Below are positions 6,187 through 12,637 of a DNA stretch of 12,637 nt, one piece after another; the first letter of the stretch is position 1; the number at the start of each line of letters is the position of its first letter. The stretch lies in assembly GCA_902772565.1 (NCBI GenBank), contig CACYBJ010000013.1:1-12637 (forward strand), written 5' to 3'. Made by a program: the position numbers and the translations under genes. This stretch comes from an uncultured Lachnospiraceae bacterium. Its GTDB lineage: Bacteria > Bacillota > Clostridia > Lachnospirales > Lachnospiraceae. The notes below the pieces were generated by a model. It had not been told where the DNA came from. It made no database searches and saw only the letters and a program-made list of their open reading frames with translations.

Positions 6187-7662
6187 ATGAGAAGCAAGAA
6201 AAATAAAAACGGAATAGAAGACGCCTTCACAAGACCGGCCCCTTCCGCATTTTCAAGCGCAATGGATGACTTTGGTATTAATGACAGCGATCTTCCGGAG
6301 GTAGAAGAAATGAGTGGCGAGCAGGTGATTCTTGACAGCCAGAACACAAAAACAGTAACTGAAGAAAGACAGAGAATGGTTACCGAAAGCAGTACCAGCA
6401 TGATTGCCATCGTGGGCATGATAGCAGGTATCCTGGTCACCCTGATCGGAATGCTGGTTTATCTTGACATGGGCAAGAAACTCGGTCTTGATATGGATAA
6501 GAATTTCGGAATTCTCATTCTGGTTATCGGTTTTTACATGCTCATTTCCTTTGCGCTTCACATTAAGCACAAAGAGTACAGAATCGAGAATTACACCGTT
6601 GAGAAGAAGGTTCCTGTTGAAGGGAACATGTTAAGTACTGCAAGGGCAGCCGAAAGAGAAGAAATCATCGACAGCAAGGTTAACGAAATGGCAGATATGT
6701 TCCGACGCCTTGCAGCCATGACTTCGGAACTGGAAGAGAAGTTTGTTGCCAACGAAGCAGCAACCATCAAGGCCTTAAGTACCGACGACCGCAACGAAAT
6801 AATAGAGCAGGCAGCCCGTGAGGCAGCAGAAGCAGCCGCTGCGGCAGCTACCCGTGAAAGCGAAGAAAGATTCAGAACCGAAATAGAAAAGATTCAGGCG
6901 GAAACCGAAAGAATGGCCGGAGAATTCACCCAGGCCGAGGAAAGAAGAAACCGCCAGCTTGAAGAAATGCGCGAAGAGCATGAAAGAGAGCGTGCATCCC
7001 TTATTGCTGCAAGAGACAAGGAAAAGAACGATGCCCTCGCCCGTGAAGAAGCATTAAGAGTAAGAGCCGACTCACAGCGTGCGCTTGATGAAGCACAGCT
7101 CATTTCCATGTATTCAAAGCGCGAAGAGGATTTAAAGAGAATCGAAGAACAGCAGGCTAAAGAGCGTGAGAATCTTGACATTGAAATGGACAAGTACGAA
7201 AGCTACAGGCGCCAGCTTGAAAAGGATATTGACGATCTCAACCGCGAAAAACTCCGCATGAAGAATGAACAGGAAGAAATCGACGCGGAAAGAGAAAGAG
7301 TAAGAGCAGAGCGCGAAGCCTACGAAGAAAGACTCAGAGCCGAAGCGGAAGCCAAGCGAATTGCGGAAGAAGAAAGAATTGCCGCCGAGAAGCGTGCAAT
7401 CGAGGAAGCAAGACTGGCTGAGCAGGCAAGAATCGCAGCCGAAAGAAAGGCCGAAGAAGAAGCAAGACTTGCTGCCATCAAAGCAGAAAGAGACCGCATT
7501 GAGAAGGCCAGAAAAGAGGCGCAGGAACGTATCGATTCGCTGGGACTTTCGGCATCTGCCTTTGCATGGAGTTCCAACATAAATCCTGACGAAACAAAAA
7601 TGGAGGACGAAATACTCAGGTCCAAAGAAGAAAGTGTTATCGCAGGGTTTAGCGAACAGTAA
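6187..7662 (+). CDS. Two-TM membrane protein with long charged coiled coil, function unknown
   Basis: A 491-residue protein. ATG at 6187 is preferred over the adjacent TTG at 6184; the ribosome site is weak (GGA at 6179-6181 or AAGG at 6171). A polar N-terminus of about 70 residues precedes two membrane helices (about 72-93 and 107-126) separated by a short loop. From about 150 to 455 the chain is almost continuous Glu/Arg/Ala/Lys heptads with no enzymatic motif: an extended coiled coil, TolA-like in composition only. Near residues 393-420 the segment AEEERIAAEKR recurs as AEQARIAAERK, suggesting internal duplication. The C-terminus (about 455-491) is less charged. Topology suggests both ends in the cytoplasm (inference). 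Roles could be scaffolding at the envelope or cell-division/chromosome organisation; nothing proves either. It is followed by the miniprotein gene after 68 bases. Confidence 0.85.
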   Translation: MRSKKNKNGIEDAFTRPAPSAFSSAMDDFGINDSDLPEVEEMSGEQVILDSQNTKTVTEERQRMVTESSTSMIAIVGMIAGILVTLIGMLVYLDMGKKLGLDMDKNFGILILVIGFYMLISFALHIKHKEYRIENYTVEKKVPVEGNMLSTARAAEREEIIDSKVNEMADMFRRLAAMTSELEEKFVANEAATIKALSTDDRNEIIEQAAREAAEAAAAAATRESEERFRTEIEKIQAETERMAGEFTQAEERRNRQLEEMREEHERERASLIAARDKEKNDALAREEALRVRADSQRALDEAQLISMYSKREEDLKRIEEQQAKERENLDIEMDKYESYRRQLEKDIDDLNREKLRMKNEQEEIDAERERVRAEREAYEERLRAEAEAKRIAEEERIAAEKRAIEEARLAEQARIAAERKAEEEARLAAIKAERDRIEKARKEAQERIDSLGLSASAFAWSSNINPDETKMEDEILRSKEESVIAGFSEQ

Positions 7663-7675
7663 ACGGTAATAAGTC

Positions 7676-7708
7676 CTGATCCCGGGGCGGACAGGCGAGG
7701 GGGATTAG
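7676..7708 (+). repeat. Possible leader hairpin before the miniprotein gene
   Basis: CTGATCCC (7676-7683) can pair with GGGATTAG (7701-7708), including one G-T pair, around a G-rich loop of 17 bases. It lies between the coiled-coil gene stop and the ribosome site of the miniprotein. There is no U-tract, so it is not a standard terminator. It could be a processing or stability element giving the short gene different expression from the long one (inference). Confidence 0.35.
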
Positions 7709-7730
7709 TCCCATATATAGGAGGTATAAA

Positions 7731-7919
7731 ATGAGCGGATTTTTCAAGAAATTATTCGGTGCAGCAATTATCGGCGGTGCAGCCTACGGCGCATACAAGG
7801 TAGTTCAGAAGAAGAGAGAAGAAGCAGCCGATGACAATCTCTTCGATGAAAGCGATTTCTCCGATGATGATTACTATGAGGATGATTTCTCAGAAGAAAA
7901 GGAAGCATCCGAAGAATAA
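7731..7919 (+). CDS. Small glycine-rich/acidic-tailed membrane-associated protein, 62 aa
   Basis: The start is well defined: AGGAGGT (7719-7725) stands six bases before ATG, the strongest ribosome site in the window, so the product may be abundant. Residues 1-8 are basic and amphipathic (MSGFFKKL); residues 9-26 are a Gly/Ala-rich hydrophobic stretch with small residues at regular spacing (glycine-zipper-like) that could insert in or lie on the membrane; KKREE follows; residues 34-62 are strongly acidic, with DDD and EDD runs and aromatic residues. No known family is recognised with certainty; the layout recalls YtxH-type small stress proteins only loosely. nadE begins 11 bases after its stop, so translation may be coupled. 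Confidence 0.75.
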   Translation: MSGFFKKLFGAAIIGGAAYGAYKVVQKKREEAADDNLFDESDFSDDDYYEDDFSEEKEASEE

Positions 7920-7930
7920 AAGGTAGTATT

Positions 7931-9892
7931 ATGTACGATTATATTCGCGTGTCCACGGCGGTGCCGGATGTTTCTGTCGCCGACGTGCGCACCAATACCA
8001 AAAATATTCTGGAAAAGTATGACGAGGCGGCATCTGCCGGTTCGGATATTGTTCTTTTCCCCGAACTTTGTGTAACAGGCTATACCTGTGCCGATCTGTT
8101 CCTCCAGAGGTCACTTACCGACGGAAGCCTTTCGGCACTTTCGGAAATAATCGATTACACAACAGGAAAAAAGTCCGTCGCAGTTGTAGGCGCGCCCCTC
8201 GTTATAGACGGGCAGCTCTTTAACTGCGCTTTTGTGATTTTTGACGGACAGCTTTTTGGTATAGTTCCGAAGACCTATCTTCCGAATTATTCGGAATTCT
8301 ACGAGAGAAGATGGTTTTCTTCTTCGTCCATACTAAGGAGAAGAAGCATCAGCCCGGCCGAACTTGGGCTTGACTACAAAAAGGCAGCGGAGTGCCAGGA
8401 AATTCCTCTTGGAAGCGATATCATTTTCAATATCAATTCATCGGCTCGCTTTGCCATTGAAATCTGCGAGGATCTATGGACACCGATTCCGCCGAGTTCA
8501 AAGCTTGCTCTTAACGGTGCGGAATTAATTCTTAATCTTTCCGGAAGCAATGAAACCATTGCCAAAAGGTCTTACCGAAGAGGCCTCGTTGCCCAGCAGT
8601 CGGCAGGAACGATTTCAGCTTACTGCTATGCATCTGCCGGAAGCAAAGAATCAACTACGGACCTTATTTTCTCGGGACATTCCATTATGGCAGAGAACGG
8701 CTCTGTGGTAGCGGAAAACAAGAAGATAATCGACAGCAACTATATTCTTACAGCCGACATTGACCTCGGCAAAATAAAGCATGACAGAATGCACAACAAG
8801 TCCTTTGCCGATTGTGCGGCAATCAACAAAGCGGGACTTGTAAACACTGTTAAGATTGTTTCCGACAAGTTGCTTCTTTCCGACGGAAGCCTTGCAAGCG
8901 TAAAAAGAATGCCTTTCGTTCCCGTGGCCAAGGAAGACCGTCTTGAAAGATGCATGACTATTTTCGAAATGCAGGTTGCAGGTCTCATTAAGAGACTGGA
9001 AGTGACCAAAGCAAAGCCTGTTATCGGCGTTTCCGGCGGACTTGATTCCACTCTTGCGTTGCTTGTATGCGTACAGGCGGTACTCGAGATGGGACGCCCG
9101 GCATCCGATGTATACGGAATTACCATGCCGGCTTTCGGAACAACAGACAGAACCTATAACAACTCCCTTAAACTCATGAAGTCTCTGGGAGTAACAACAG
9201 AAGAAATCAACATTAAAGAAGCGTGTACGGTACATGCAAGAGACATCGACTACGATCTTTCCGGAAGGGATGTCACCTTCGAAAACATCCAGGCGAGAGA
9301 AAGAACTCAGGTACTCATGGACTATGCATGTAAAGTAGGCGGACTGGTTGTGGGAACCGGCGACCTCAGTGAGCTTGCTCTCGGATGGTGCACTTACAAC
9401 GCCGACCACATGAGCATGTACGGAGTGAATTCAAGCATTCCGAAGACTCTCATTAAGTGGATGATAGATGCCATCAGCGAAAATGATGTATTTACAGGCA
9501 GTGCGGACATACTCCGTGACATCATCGATACACCTATCAGTCCCGAACTTCTTCCTCCTACGGAGAATGGCGCGATTGCCCAGAAAACAGAAGATTTCGT
9601 GGGACCGTATCTGCTTCATGACTTTTTCCTTTACAATGTATTAAGATTCGGCTTTGAGCCGAAAAAGATTTATAAGCTGGCAACGAAAGCATTTGCCGGC
9701 GAATTTGATAACGAAACCATCCTTAAGTGGTTAAAGACCTTCTACAGAAGATTCTTTACACAGCAGTTCAAGCGCAGCTGTCTGCCGGATGGTGTAAAGG
9801 TGGGTAGTATAAATCTGTCGCCGAGAGGAGACTGGAGGATGCCTTCGGATGCATCTTCCGCATTATGGCTTGAGCAGATAGAAAGCATGTAG
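7931..9892 (+). CDS. nadE: Glutamine-dependent NAD+ synthetase
   Basis: A 653-residue two-domain cytoplasmic enzyme that makes NAD+ from deamido-NAD+, ATP and glutamine. The N-terminal nitrilase-type glutaminase domain (about 1-280) shows the full catalytic triad: E45 in FPELCVTGY, K114 in VPKTYLPNY and C179 in EICEDLW. The C-terminal synthetase domain (about 335-640) has the pyrophosphate-binding SGGLDST at 368-374 and the conserved stretch GTGDLSELALGW with its following YGVNSSIPK. Length and order match the long, glutamine-using NadE class rather than the short ammonia-dependent form. AGGT at 7921-7924 precedes ATG at 7931. It sits 11 bases behind the miniprotein gene, so both are probably on one mRNA, perhaps with the coiled-coil gene. 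Confidence 0.97.
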   Translation: MYDYIRVSTAVPDVSVADVRTNTKNILEKYDEAASAGSDIVLFPELCVTGYTCADLFLQRSLTDGSLSALSEIIDYTTGKKSVAVVGAPLVIDGQLFNCAFVIFDGQLFGIVPKTYLPNYSEFYERRWFSSSSILRRRSISPAELGLDYKKAAECQEIPLGSDIIFNINSSARFAIEICEDLWTPIPPSSKLALNGAELILNLSGSNETIAKRSYRRGLVAQQSAGTISAYCYASAGSKESTTDLIFSGHSIMAENGSVVAENKKIIDSNYILTADIDLGKIKHDRMHNKSFADCAAINKAGLVNTVKIVSDKLLLSDGSLASVKRMPFVPVAKEDRLERCMTIFEMQVAGLIKRLEVTKAKPVIGVSGGLDSTLALLVCVQAVLEMGRPASDVYGITMPAFGTTDRTYNNSLKLMKSLGVTTEEINIKEACTVHARDIDYDLSGRDVTFENIQARERTQVLMDYACKVGGLVVGTGDLSELALGWCTYNADHMSMYGVNSSIPKTLIKWMIDAISENDVFTGSADILRDIIDTPISPELLPPTENGAIAQKTEDFVGPYLLHDFFLYNVLRFGFEPKKIYKLATKAFAGEFDNETILKWLKTFYRRFFTQQFKRSCLPDGVKVGSINLSPRGDWRMPSDASSALWLEQIESM

Positions 9893-9954
9893 GCATCTGC
9901 CGGGTCAACTGATATTGGTCTGGGTTACACTGTACAGCTGATTGGGGGCACAGT

Positions 9955-11880
9955 ATGAGCAGAAAAAACATTGGCGTATTCGTCGCCGGAGATGAAGGAC
10001 AGCTTAAAATTGATTTCATTAACGGTGTCAGTAAACGTGCGTCTCAACTTGACTGCAACGTAATTGTTTTTGACAGTCTTATTCATAAGCCCGAGTTTAA
10101 TTCGGGAGTGGTTCTTTCCGACGAATTTATCCGAGGTGAGACTTCTATTTACATGGGTCACGATCTTTCGGATCTTGACGCTGTGGTTATGATGGGCGAC
10201 ACTCTCATCAATAAGGATGTCAAAAACCAAATCATTGAAAAACTCACTGCGGAAGGTGTTCCGATTGTAGATGTGGATGACTATGACGAACGCTGTCATT
10301 GCCTCATTTACGATGACACCATGGGTATGGAAAACATGATTCGTCATGTGGTTGAAACCCACGGATGCAGAAAAATAGATTTCATCAGCGGTTACAAAGG
10401 TAACAGACAATCTGAAGAGCGAGTACTTGCCTACAGAAAAGTTCTTGAAGAAAACGGCATTCCGGTTGAAGAATCCAGAATCGGCTACGGTCAGTTTGGA
10501 TATCCTGCAGAGCATGTTGTAAACGGATTCATTCAGGATCATGGTCTGGCAGATGCCATCATCTGCGCCAACGATACCATGGCCATAGTTACTACGAAGA
10601 CATTAAGAGCCAAGGGATTTAAGGTTCCCGAGGATTGTATAGTTACCGGTTTCGACGGAATTCCGGAAGGTCAGGCCTTTGTACCAAGCCTTACAACGGT
10701 AAAACGCCCGATTGAAACCTCCGGCAGGCGCGCAATCGATATTGCCTACGAACTTTCTCTCGGAAAAACACTTCCGAAAGTAATAAAACTCCATGCCGAA
10801 ATGGCTTTCAAGCAGAGCTGCGGATGTGAGTCCGAAGACATTCAGTCCTTCGATAAGATGCATGGCATCCTTATCCAGATGCTTGATAACAGGGACGGTT
10901 TTAACTATCATCTGTCCCAGCTCACACGTGAAGTGGCTCTTTGTAAAAACATTGACGATGTACTGGGATACTTCGCCGGACGTGTGTATGCTTTCCATAT
11001 AGACGATATGGAAGTATTTCTTAGCGATGATATTATCGAAAAGAGGAATTACAGAGGTCAGGAGAAAGAAAAAAACAAATCAAGAATTTATTCCGAATAT
11101 CTGGTGCATTACAGTCTGCATAATAAAGAGTTTAAAAAACATGCAGAAAAAGTCAGAAGTGACGAGTATATCACCAAACTGACAGATTGTGATGAAAAGA
11201 TATTTGTTTCCATCATACCTCTCTACTTCAGGGAACGTATTTTGGGATTCCTTGAACTTCGCGGTCTGTTCTATTTTGAAAACGTACTTTCTTTCTACAC
11301 ATGGATTGCATATATCAGTTCAAGTTTAGGTAACCTTATTCTCCGAGAGGAAATGCGTAACCTCGTTGAGTCTCTGGATAATATGTATGTAAGAGATCAG
11401 CTCACAGGTCTTTACAACCGTTTCGGACTTCACCGTGAAACTGCTGAAATGTTTGAAAAGACTAAAAACGAAAACGGCAAAGTGTTTGTTGAGATGGTTG
11501 ACCTTGACCGACTTAAGTACATTAATGACAATTACGGTCATGAGGCCGGAGACAATGCTATTAATCAGGTTGCCGCTGCACTTAAGACATCATCCTCCGA
11601 CAGTGCGGTTATTTCACGAATCGGCGGTGATGAGTTCCTTGTTGTAGATTATTATACGGACGACAACACTCCTGAGGTTTTCGAAAAGAAGATTCGTGAG
11701 TACATTGATACCTATAACAATGAACATGACCTGGAATACGAGGTAGATTGCAGTTTCGGCTATTGCATCGGTTCTTCTGCTGAAAGTCTTGAGGATCTCA
11801 TGAAGACTGCCGACGAAAAGATGTATGCTATTAAATCTGCCAAAAAGAAAGCAAGAGGACTTAAAGTAGATGAGCGATGA
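9955..11880 (+). CDS. Diguanylate cyclase with LacI/GalR-type ligand-binding sensor domain
   Basis: A 641-residue soluble protein without signal peptide or membrane helix. Residues 1-285 form a periplasmic-binding-protein fold of the LacI/GalR type lacking its helix-turn-helix: the ANDTMAI motif (205-211), TGFDGIP (231-237) and PSLTTVKRP (244-252) are hallmark positions. A QSCGCE motif (287-292) ends this domain. Residues 300-465 are a GAF-like linker region, recognised only weakly. The GGDEF domain (about 478-641) has DLDRLKYIND (516-525), GHEAGD (528-533) and an intact GGDEF at 557-561, so it should make c-di-GMP from two GTP. No RxxD inhibitory site stands five residues upstream. The ligand is unknown, perhaps a sugar. 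GGGGG (9945-9949) precedes ATG 9955. It overlaps the acetyltransferase gene by 11 bases. Confidence 0.93.
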   Translation: MSRKNIGVFVAGDEGQLKIDFINGVSKRASQLDCNVIVFDSLIHKPEFNSGVVLSDEFIRGETSIYMGHDLSDLDAVVMMGDTLINKDVKNQIIEKLTAEGVPIVDVDDYDERCHCLIYDDTMGMENMIRHVVETHGCRKIDFISGYKGNRQSEERVLAYRKVLEENGIPVEESRIGYGQFGYPAEHVVNGFIQDHGLADAIICANDTMAIVTTKTLRAKGFKVPEDCIVTGFDGIPEGQAFVPSLTTVKRPIETSGRRAIDIAYELSLGKTLPKVIKLHAEMAFKQSCGCESEDIQSFDKMHGILIQMLDNRDGFNYHLSQLTREVALCKNIDDVLGYFAGRVYAFHIDDMEVFLSDDIIEKRNYRGQEKEKNKSRIYSEYLVHYSLHNKEFKKHAEKVRSDEYITKLTDCDEKIFVSIIPLYFRERILGFLELRGLFYFENVLSFYTWIAYISSSLGNLILREEMRNLVESLDNMYVRDQLTGLYNRFGLHRETAEMFEKTKNENGKVFVEMVDLDRLKYINDNYGHEAGDNAINQVAAALKTSSSDSAVISRIGGDEFLVVDYYTDDNTPEVFEKKIREYIDTYNNEHDLEYEVDCSFGYCIGSSAESLEDLMKTADEKMYAIKSAKKKARGLKVDER

Positions 11881-12310
11881 AGTGATGATTCTGAAAGCTT
11901 CATCGCAGGAAGATAATGCCGCTGTGACAGAGTGCTTAAAGGAATTCATTTCTTACGGAGTGGATTTTAACGCAGGCACCTCTTACAGCGGTCTTTCTTA
12001 TGATTTTTCATACATAAGAGAGTGTGACGGACTTGTGGTGGGGATGCTCAGCATCCGCCCGGATGGCGGAGAGATAGGTAACCTGGGATATGCCATACGA
12101 CCAACCGAACAGGGGAAAGGCTACGGCAAAATGCTGGTTTCACAGGCCCTTGACCTGTGCTCCATGTTTGATGTGAAATGCCCTGAGGCTGTTGTGGATG
12201 AAGCAAACATTCCAAGCATAAAAGTGCTTCTTGCAAACGGCTTTTCCGAGAAAGAACGAAAAGAAGCCGGCGGCAGGAAGGTAATCAGGTTCGTGCATGA
12301 AGGTATTTGA
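11870..12310 (+). CDS. GNAT family N-acetyltransferase
   Basis: A 146-residue acetyl-CoA-dependent acyltransferase, cytoplasmic. The acetyl-CoA pyrophosphate-binding motif is QGKGYG at 81-86, after the beta-strand GNLGYAIRP that marks motif A; the later ANIPSIKVLLANGF segment (about 115-130) is the usual motif B region. Length is typical of single-domain GNAT enzymes. The ATG at 11870 lies inside the last codons of the GGDEF gene (11-base overlap, different frame) with AGAGGA at 11854-11859; an ATG at 11885 would lose five residues. The overlap makes cotranslation with the diguanylate cyclase likely. The acceptor substrate cannot be read from sequence. Confidence 0.93.
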   Translation: MSDEVMILKASSQEDNAAVTECLKEFISYGVDFNAGTSYSGLSYDFSYIRECDGLVVGMLSIRPDGGEIGNLGYAIRPTEQGKGYGKMLVSQALDLCSMFDVKCPEAVVDEANIPSIKVLLANGFSEKERKEAGGRKVIRFVHEGI

Positions 12311-12396
12311 ACAATAATCAGAGATATAAAATACAGCACTGACAATAAAGAAGGATTAGCGGTCAAATAGAAAACTTTTTGAGAGAAATGTTTAGT

Positions 12397-12412
12397 GGGA
12401 CATAATAGTCCC
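12397..12412. repeat. Short perfect inverted repeat GGGAC/GTCCC
   Basis: GGGAC (12397-12401) and GTCCC (12408-12412) surround ATAATA. The opening GGGACATA recurs at 12528-12535, at the start of another inverted repeat. It could be a small hairpin or a protein-binding dyad; it has no U-tract and is about 90 bases past the acetyltransferase stop. Confidence 0.5.
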
Positions 12413-12428
12413 GGAATGTGTGGTACAT

Positions 12429-12524
12429 ATAAGATTGATAACGATAGTATCAGAAATTTACACCTGATAAGATTGATAACAATAGTATCAGAAATTCACA
12501 CCTGATAAGACTGATTATGATAGT
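12429..12524. repeat. 38-bp tandem repeat, two near-identical copies and a partial third
   Basis: Unit 1 is 12429-12466 and unit 2 is 12467-12504; they differ at two of 38 positions (12443 against 12481, 12459 against 12497). A third copy starts at 12505 in register and matches 17 of its first 20 bases before diverging. Each complete unit contains TGATA-N7-TATCA, a short dyad, and GATA occurs repeatedly. The copies are directly abutting with no unique spacers, so this is not CRISPR. It is intergenic and could be a set of binding sites or a slippage-prone repeat. Confidence 0.85.
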
Positions 12525-12528
12525 AACG

Positions 12529-12544
12529 GGACATATAAATGTCC
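12529..12544 (+). repeat. Perfect hairpin GGACAT/ATGTCC
   Basis: GGACAT (12529-12534) pairs with ATGTCC (12539-12544) around a four-base ATAA loop. It comes directly after the partial third tandem unit and is the first of three back-to-back inverted repeats that fill 12529-12595. Confidence 0.6.
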
Positions 12545-12557
12545 ATCCTTTGGGATG
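12544..12557 (+). repeat. Hairpin CATCC/GGATG
   Basis: CATCC (12544-12548) and GGATG (12553-12557) enclose TTTG, a tight four-base loop. It shares base 12544 with the preceding hairpin and abuts the next stem at 12558, so the three stems are stacked end to end. Confidence 0.5.
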
Positions 12558-12593
12558 CCGCAGGCACATCTTAAAGGGACAGTTTGCCTGCGG
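12558..12593 (+). repeat. Strong 9-bp GC-rich stem with 18-base loop
   Basis: CCGCAGGCA (12558-12566) is perfectly complementary to TGCCTGCGG (12585-12593); a G-T pair and a T-A pair outside can lengthen it to 11 pairs. The loop holds AAAGGGACAG, purine-rich and resembling a ribosome site or another copy of the GGGACA word. No U-tract follows. The stem ends ten bases before a possible ATG at 12603, so it could be a leader RNA structure controlling the next gene (inference). Confidence 0.65.
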
Positions 12594-12602
12594 TATTGTA
12601 AG

Positions 12603-12637
12603 ATGAGTGTAGATAAAACAAAACCCGTTGAAAGAAA
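12603..12637 (+). CDS. Possible start of a gene running off the window
   Basis: ATG at 12603 opens a frame that has no stop before the window ends (first residues MSVDKTKPVER). Only about 11 codons are visible, so the frame could be chance. There is no good ribosome site, only GTAAG directly before the ATG, which is unlike the other genes here. The support is its position right after a structured leader. Product unknown. Confidence 0.25.
   Translation, partial: MSVDKTKPVER

Larger units (their letters stand above)
12311..12637. other. Long intergenic region with repeats and hairpins, no complete gene
   Basis: These 327 bases carry no complete coding frame with a usable ribosome site. Bases 12311-12396 are AT-rich with nothing I can name. 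From 12397 to 12595 the sequence is packed with inverted and tandem repeats, listed separately. There is no clear intrinsic terminator for the acetyltransferase operon: none of the hairpins has a U-tract. The region is probably the leader of a gene that begins at or beyond the window edge. Confidence 0.7.

Noticed and set aside
8651..9409. Minus-strand open frame of 252 codons
   Set aside because: It lies wholly antisense to the strongly supported nadE, has no domain signal and no clear ribosome site; an antisense shadow.
9925..10542. Minus-strand open frame of 205 codons
   Set aside because: Antisense to the LacI-like sensor of the GGDEF gene; no recognisable motif and composition explained by the opposite strand.
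12397..12412. Intrinsic terminator of the GGDEF-GNAT operon
   Set aside because: A five-base stem with no run of T after it on either strand.
12429..12524. CRISPR array
   Set aside because: The units abut without unique spacers, only two are full-length, and there are no cas genes.

Overview
The window looks like chromosomal DNA from a low-to-mid GC Firmicute, most likely a clostridial gut or rumen bacterium of the Lachnospiraceae (Butyrivibrio-like). This is inferred from protein style, not from a search: a fused LacI-type sensor and GGDEF protein, a zinc-ribbon membrane protein, glutamine-dependent NadE, strong purine-rich ribosome binding sites and sigma-A-type promoters. I see no transposase, integrase, phage gene, CRISPR array or rRNA.

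Layout. Bases 1-1456 (+) hold the 3' end of an ABC exporter gene and a PF14907-like nucleotidyltransferase, the tail of an operon that begins before the window. They converge on a minus-strand block: tRNA-Pro(CGG) with its own near-consensus promoter and a downstream terminator, then a trkA-trkH potassium-uptake operon (1679-4521, transcribed trkA to trkH). A divergent intergenic region (4522-4778) separates trkA from a long plus-strand run: a zinc-ribbon two-TM protein, deoC, a two-TM coiled-coil protein, a 62-residue glycine-rich/acidic miniprotein, nadE, a LacI-sensor diguanylate cyclase and an overlapping GNAT acetyltransferase. The last 330 bases hold no complete gene but are rich in repeats and hairpins: a 38-bp tandem repeat and three consecutive inverted repeats lead to a possible gene start at the window edge.

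How the genes work together. TrkA and TrkH form one potassium uptake system. DeoC (deoxyribose-phosphate breakdown) and NadE (last step of NAD synthesis) are housekeeping enzymes. The GGDEF protein probably links a cytoplasmic small-molecule signal to c-di-GMP. The coiled-coil protein, miniprotein and zinc-ribbon protein have no function I can assign. Most of the window is ordinary. The parts most worth a second look are the terminal repeat/hairpin region, the coiled-coil plus miniprotein pair, the ABC/nucleotidyltransferase operon tail and the hairpin chain behind the tRNA.
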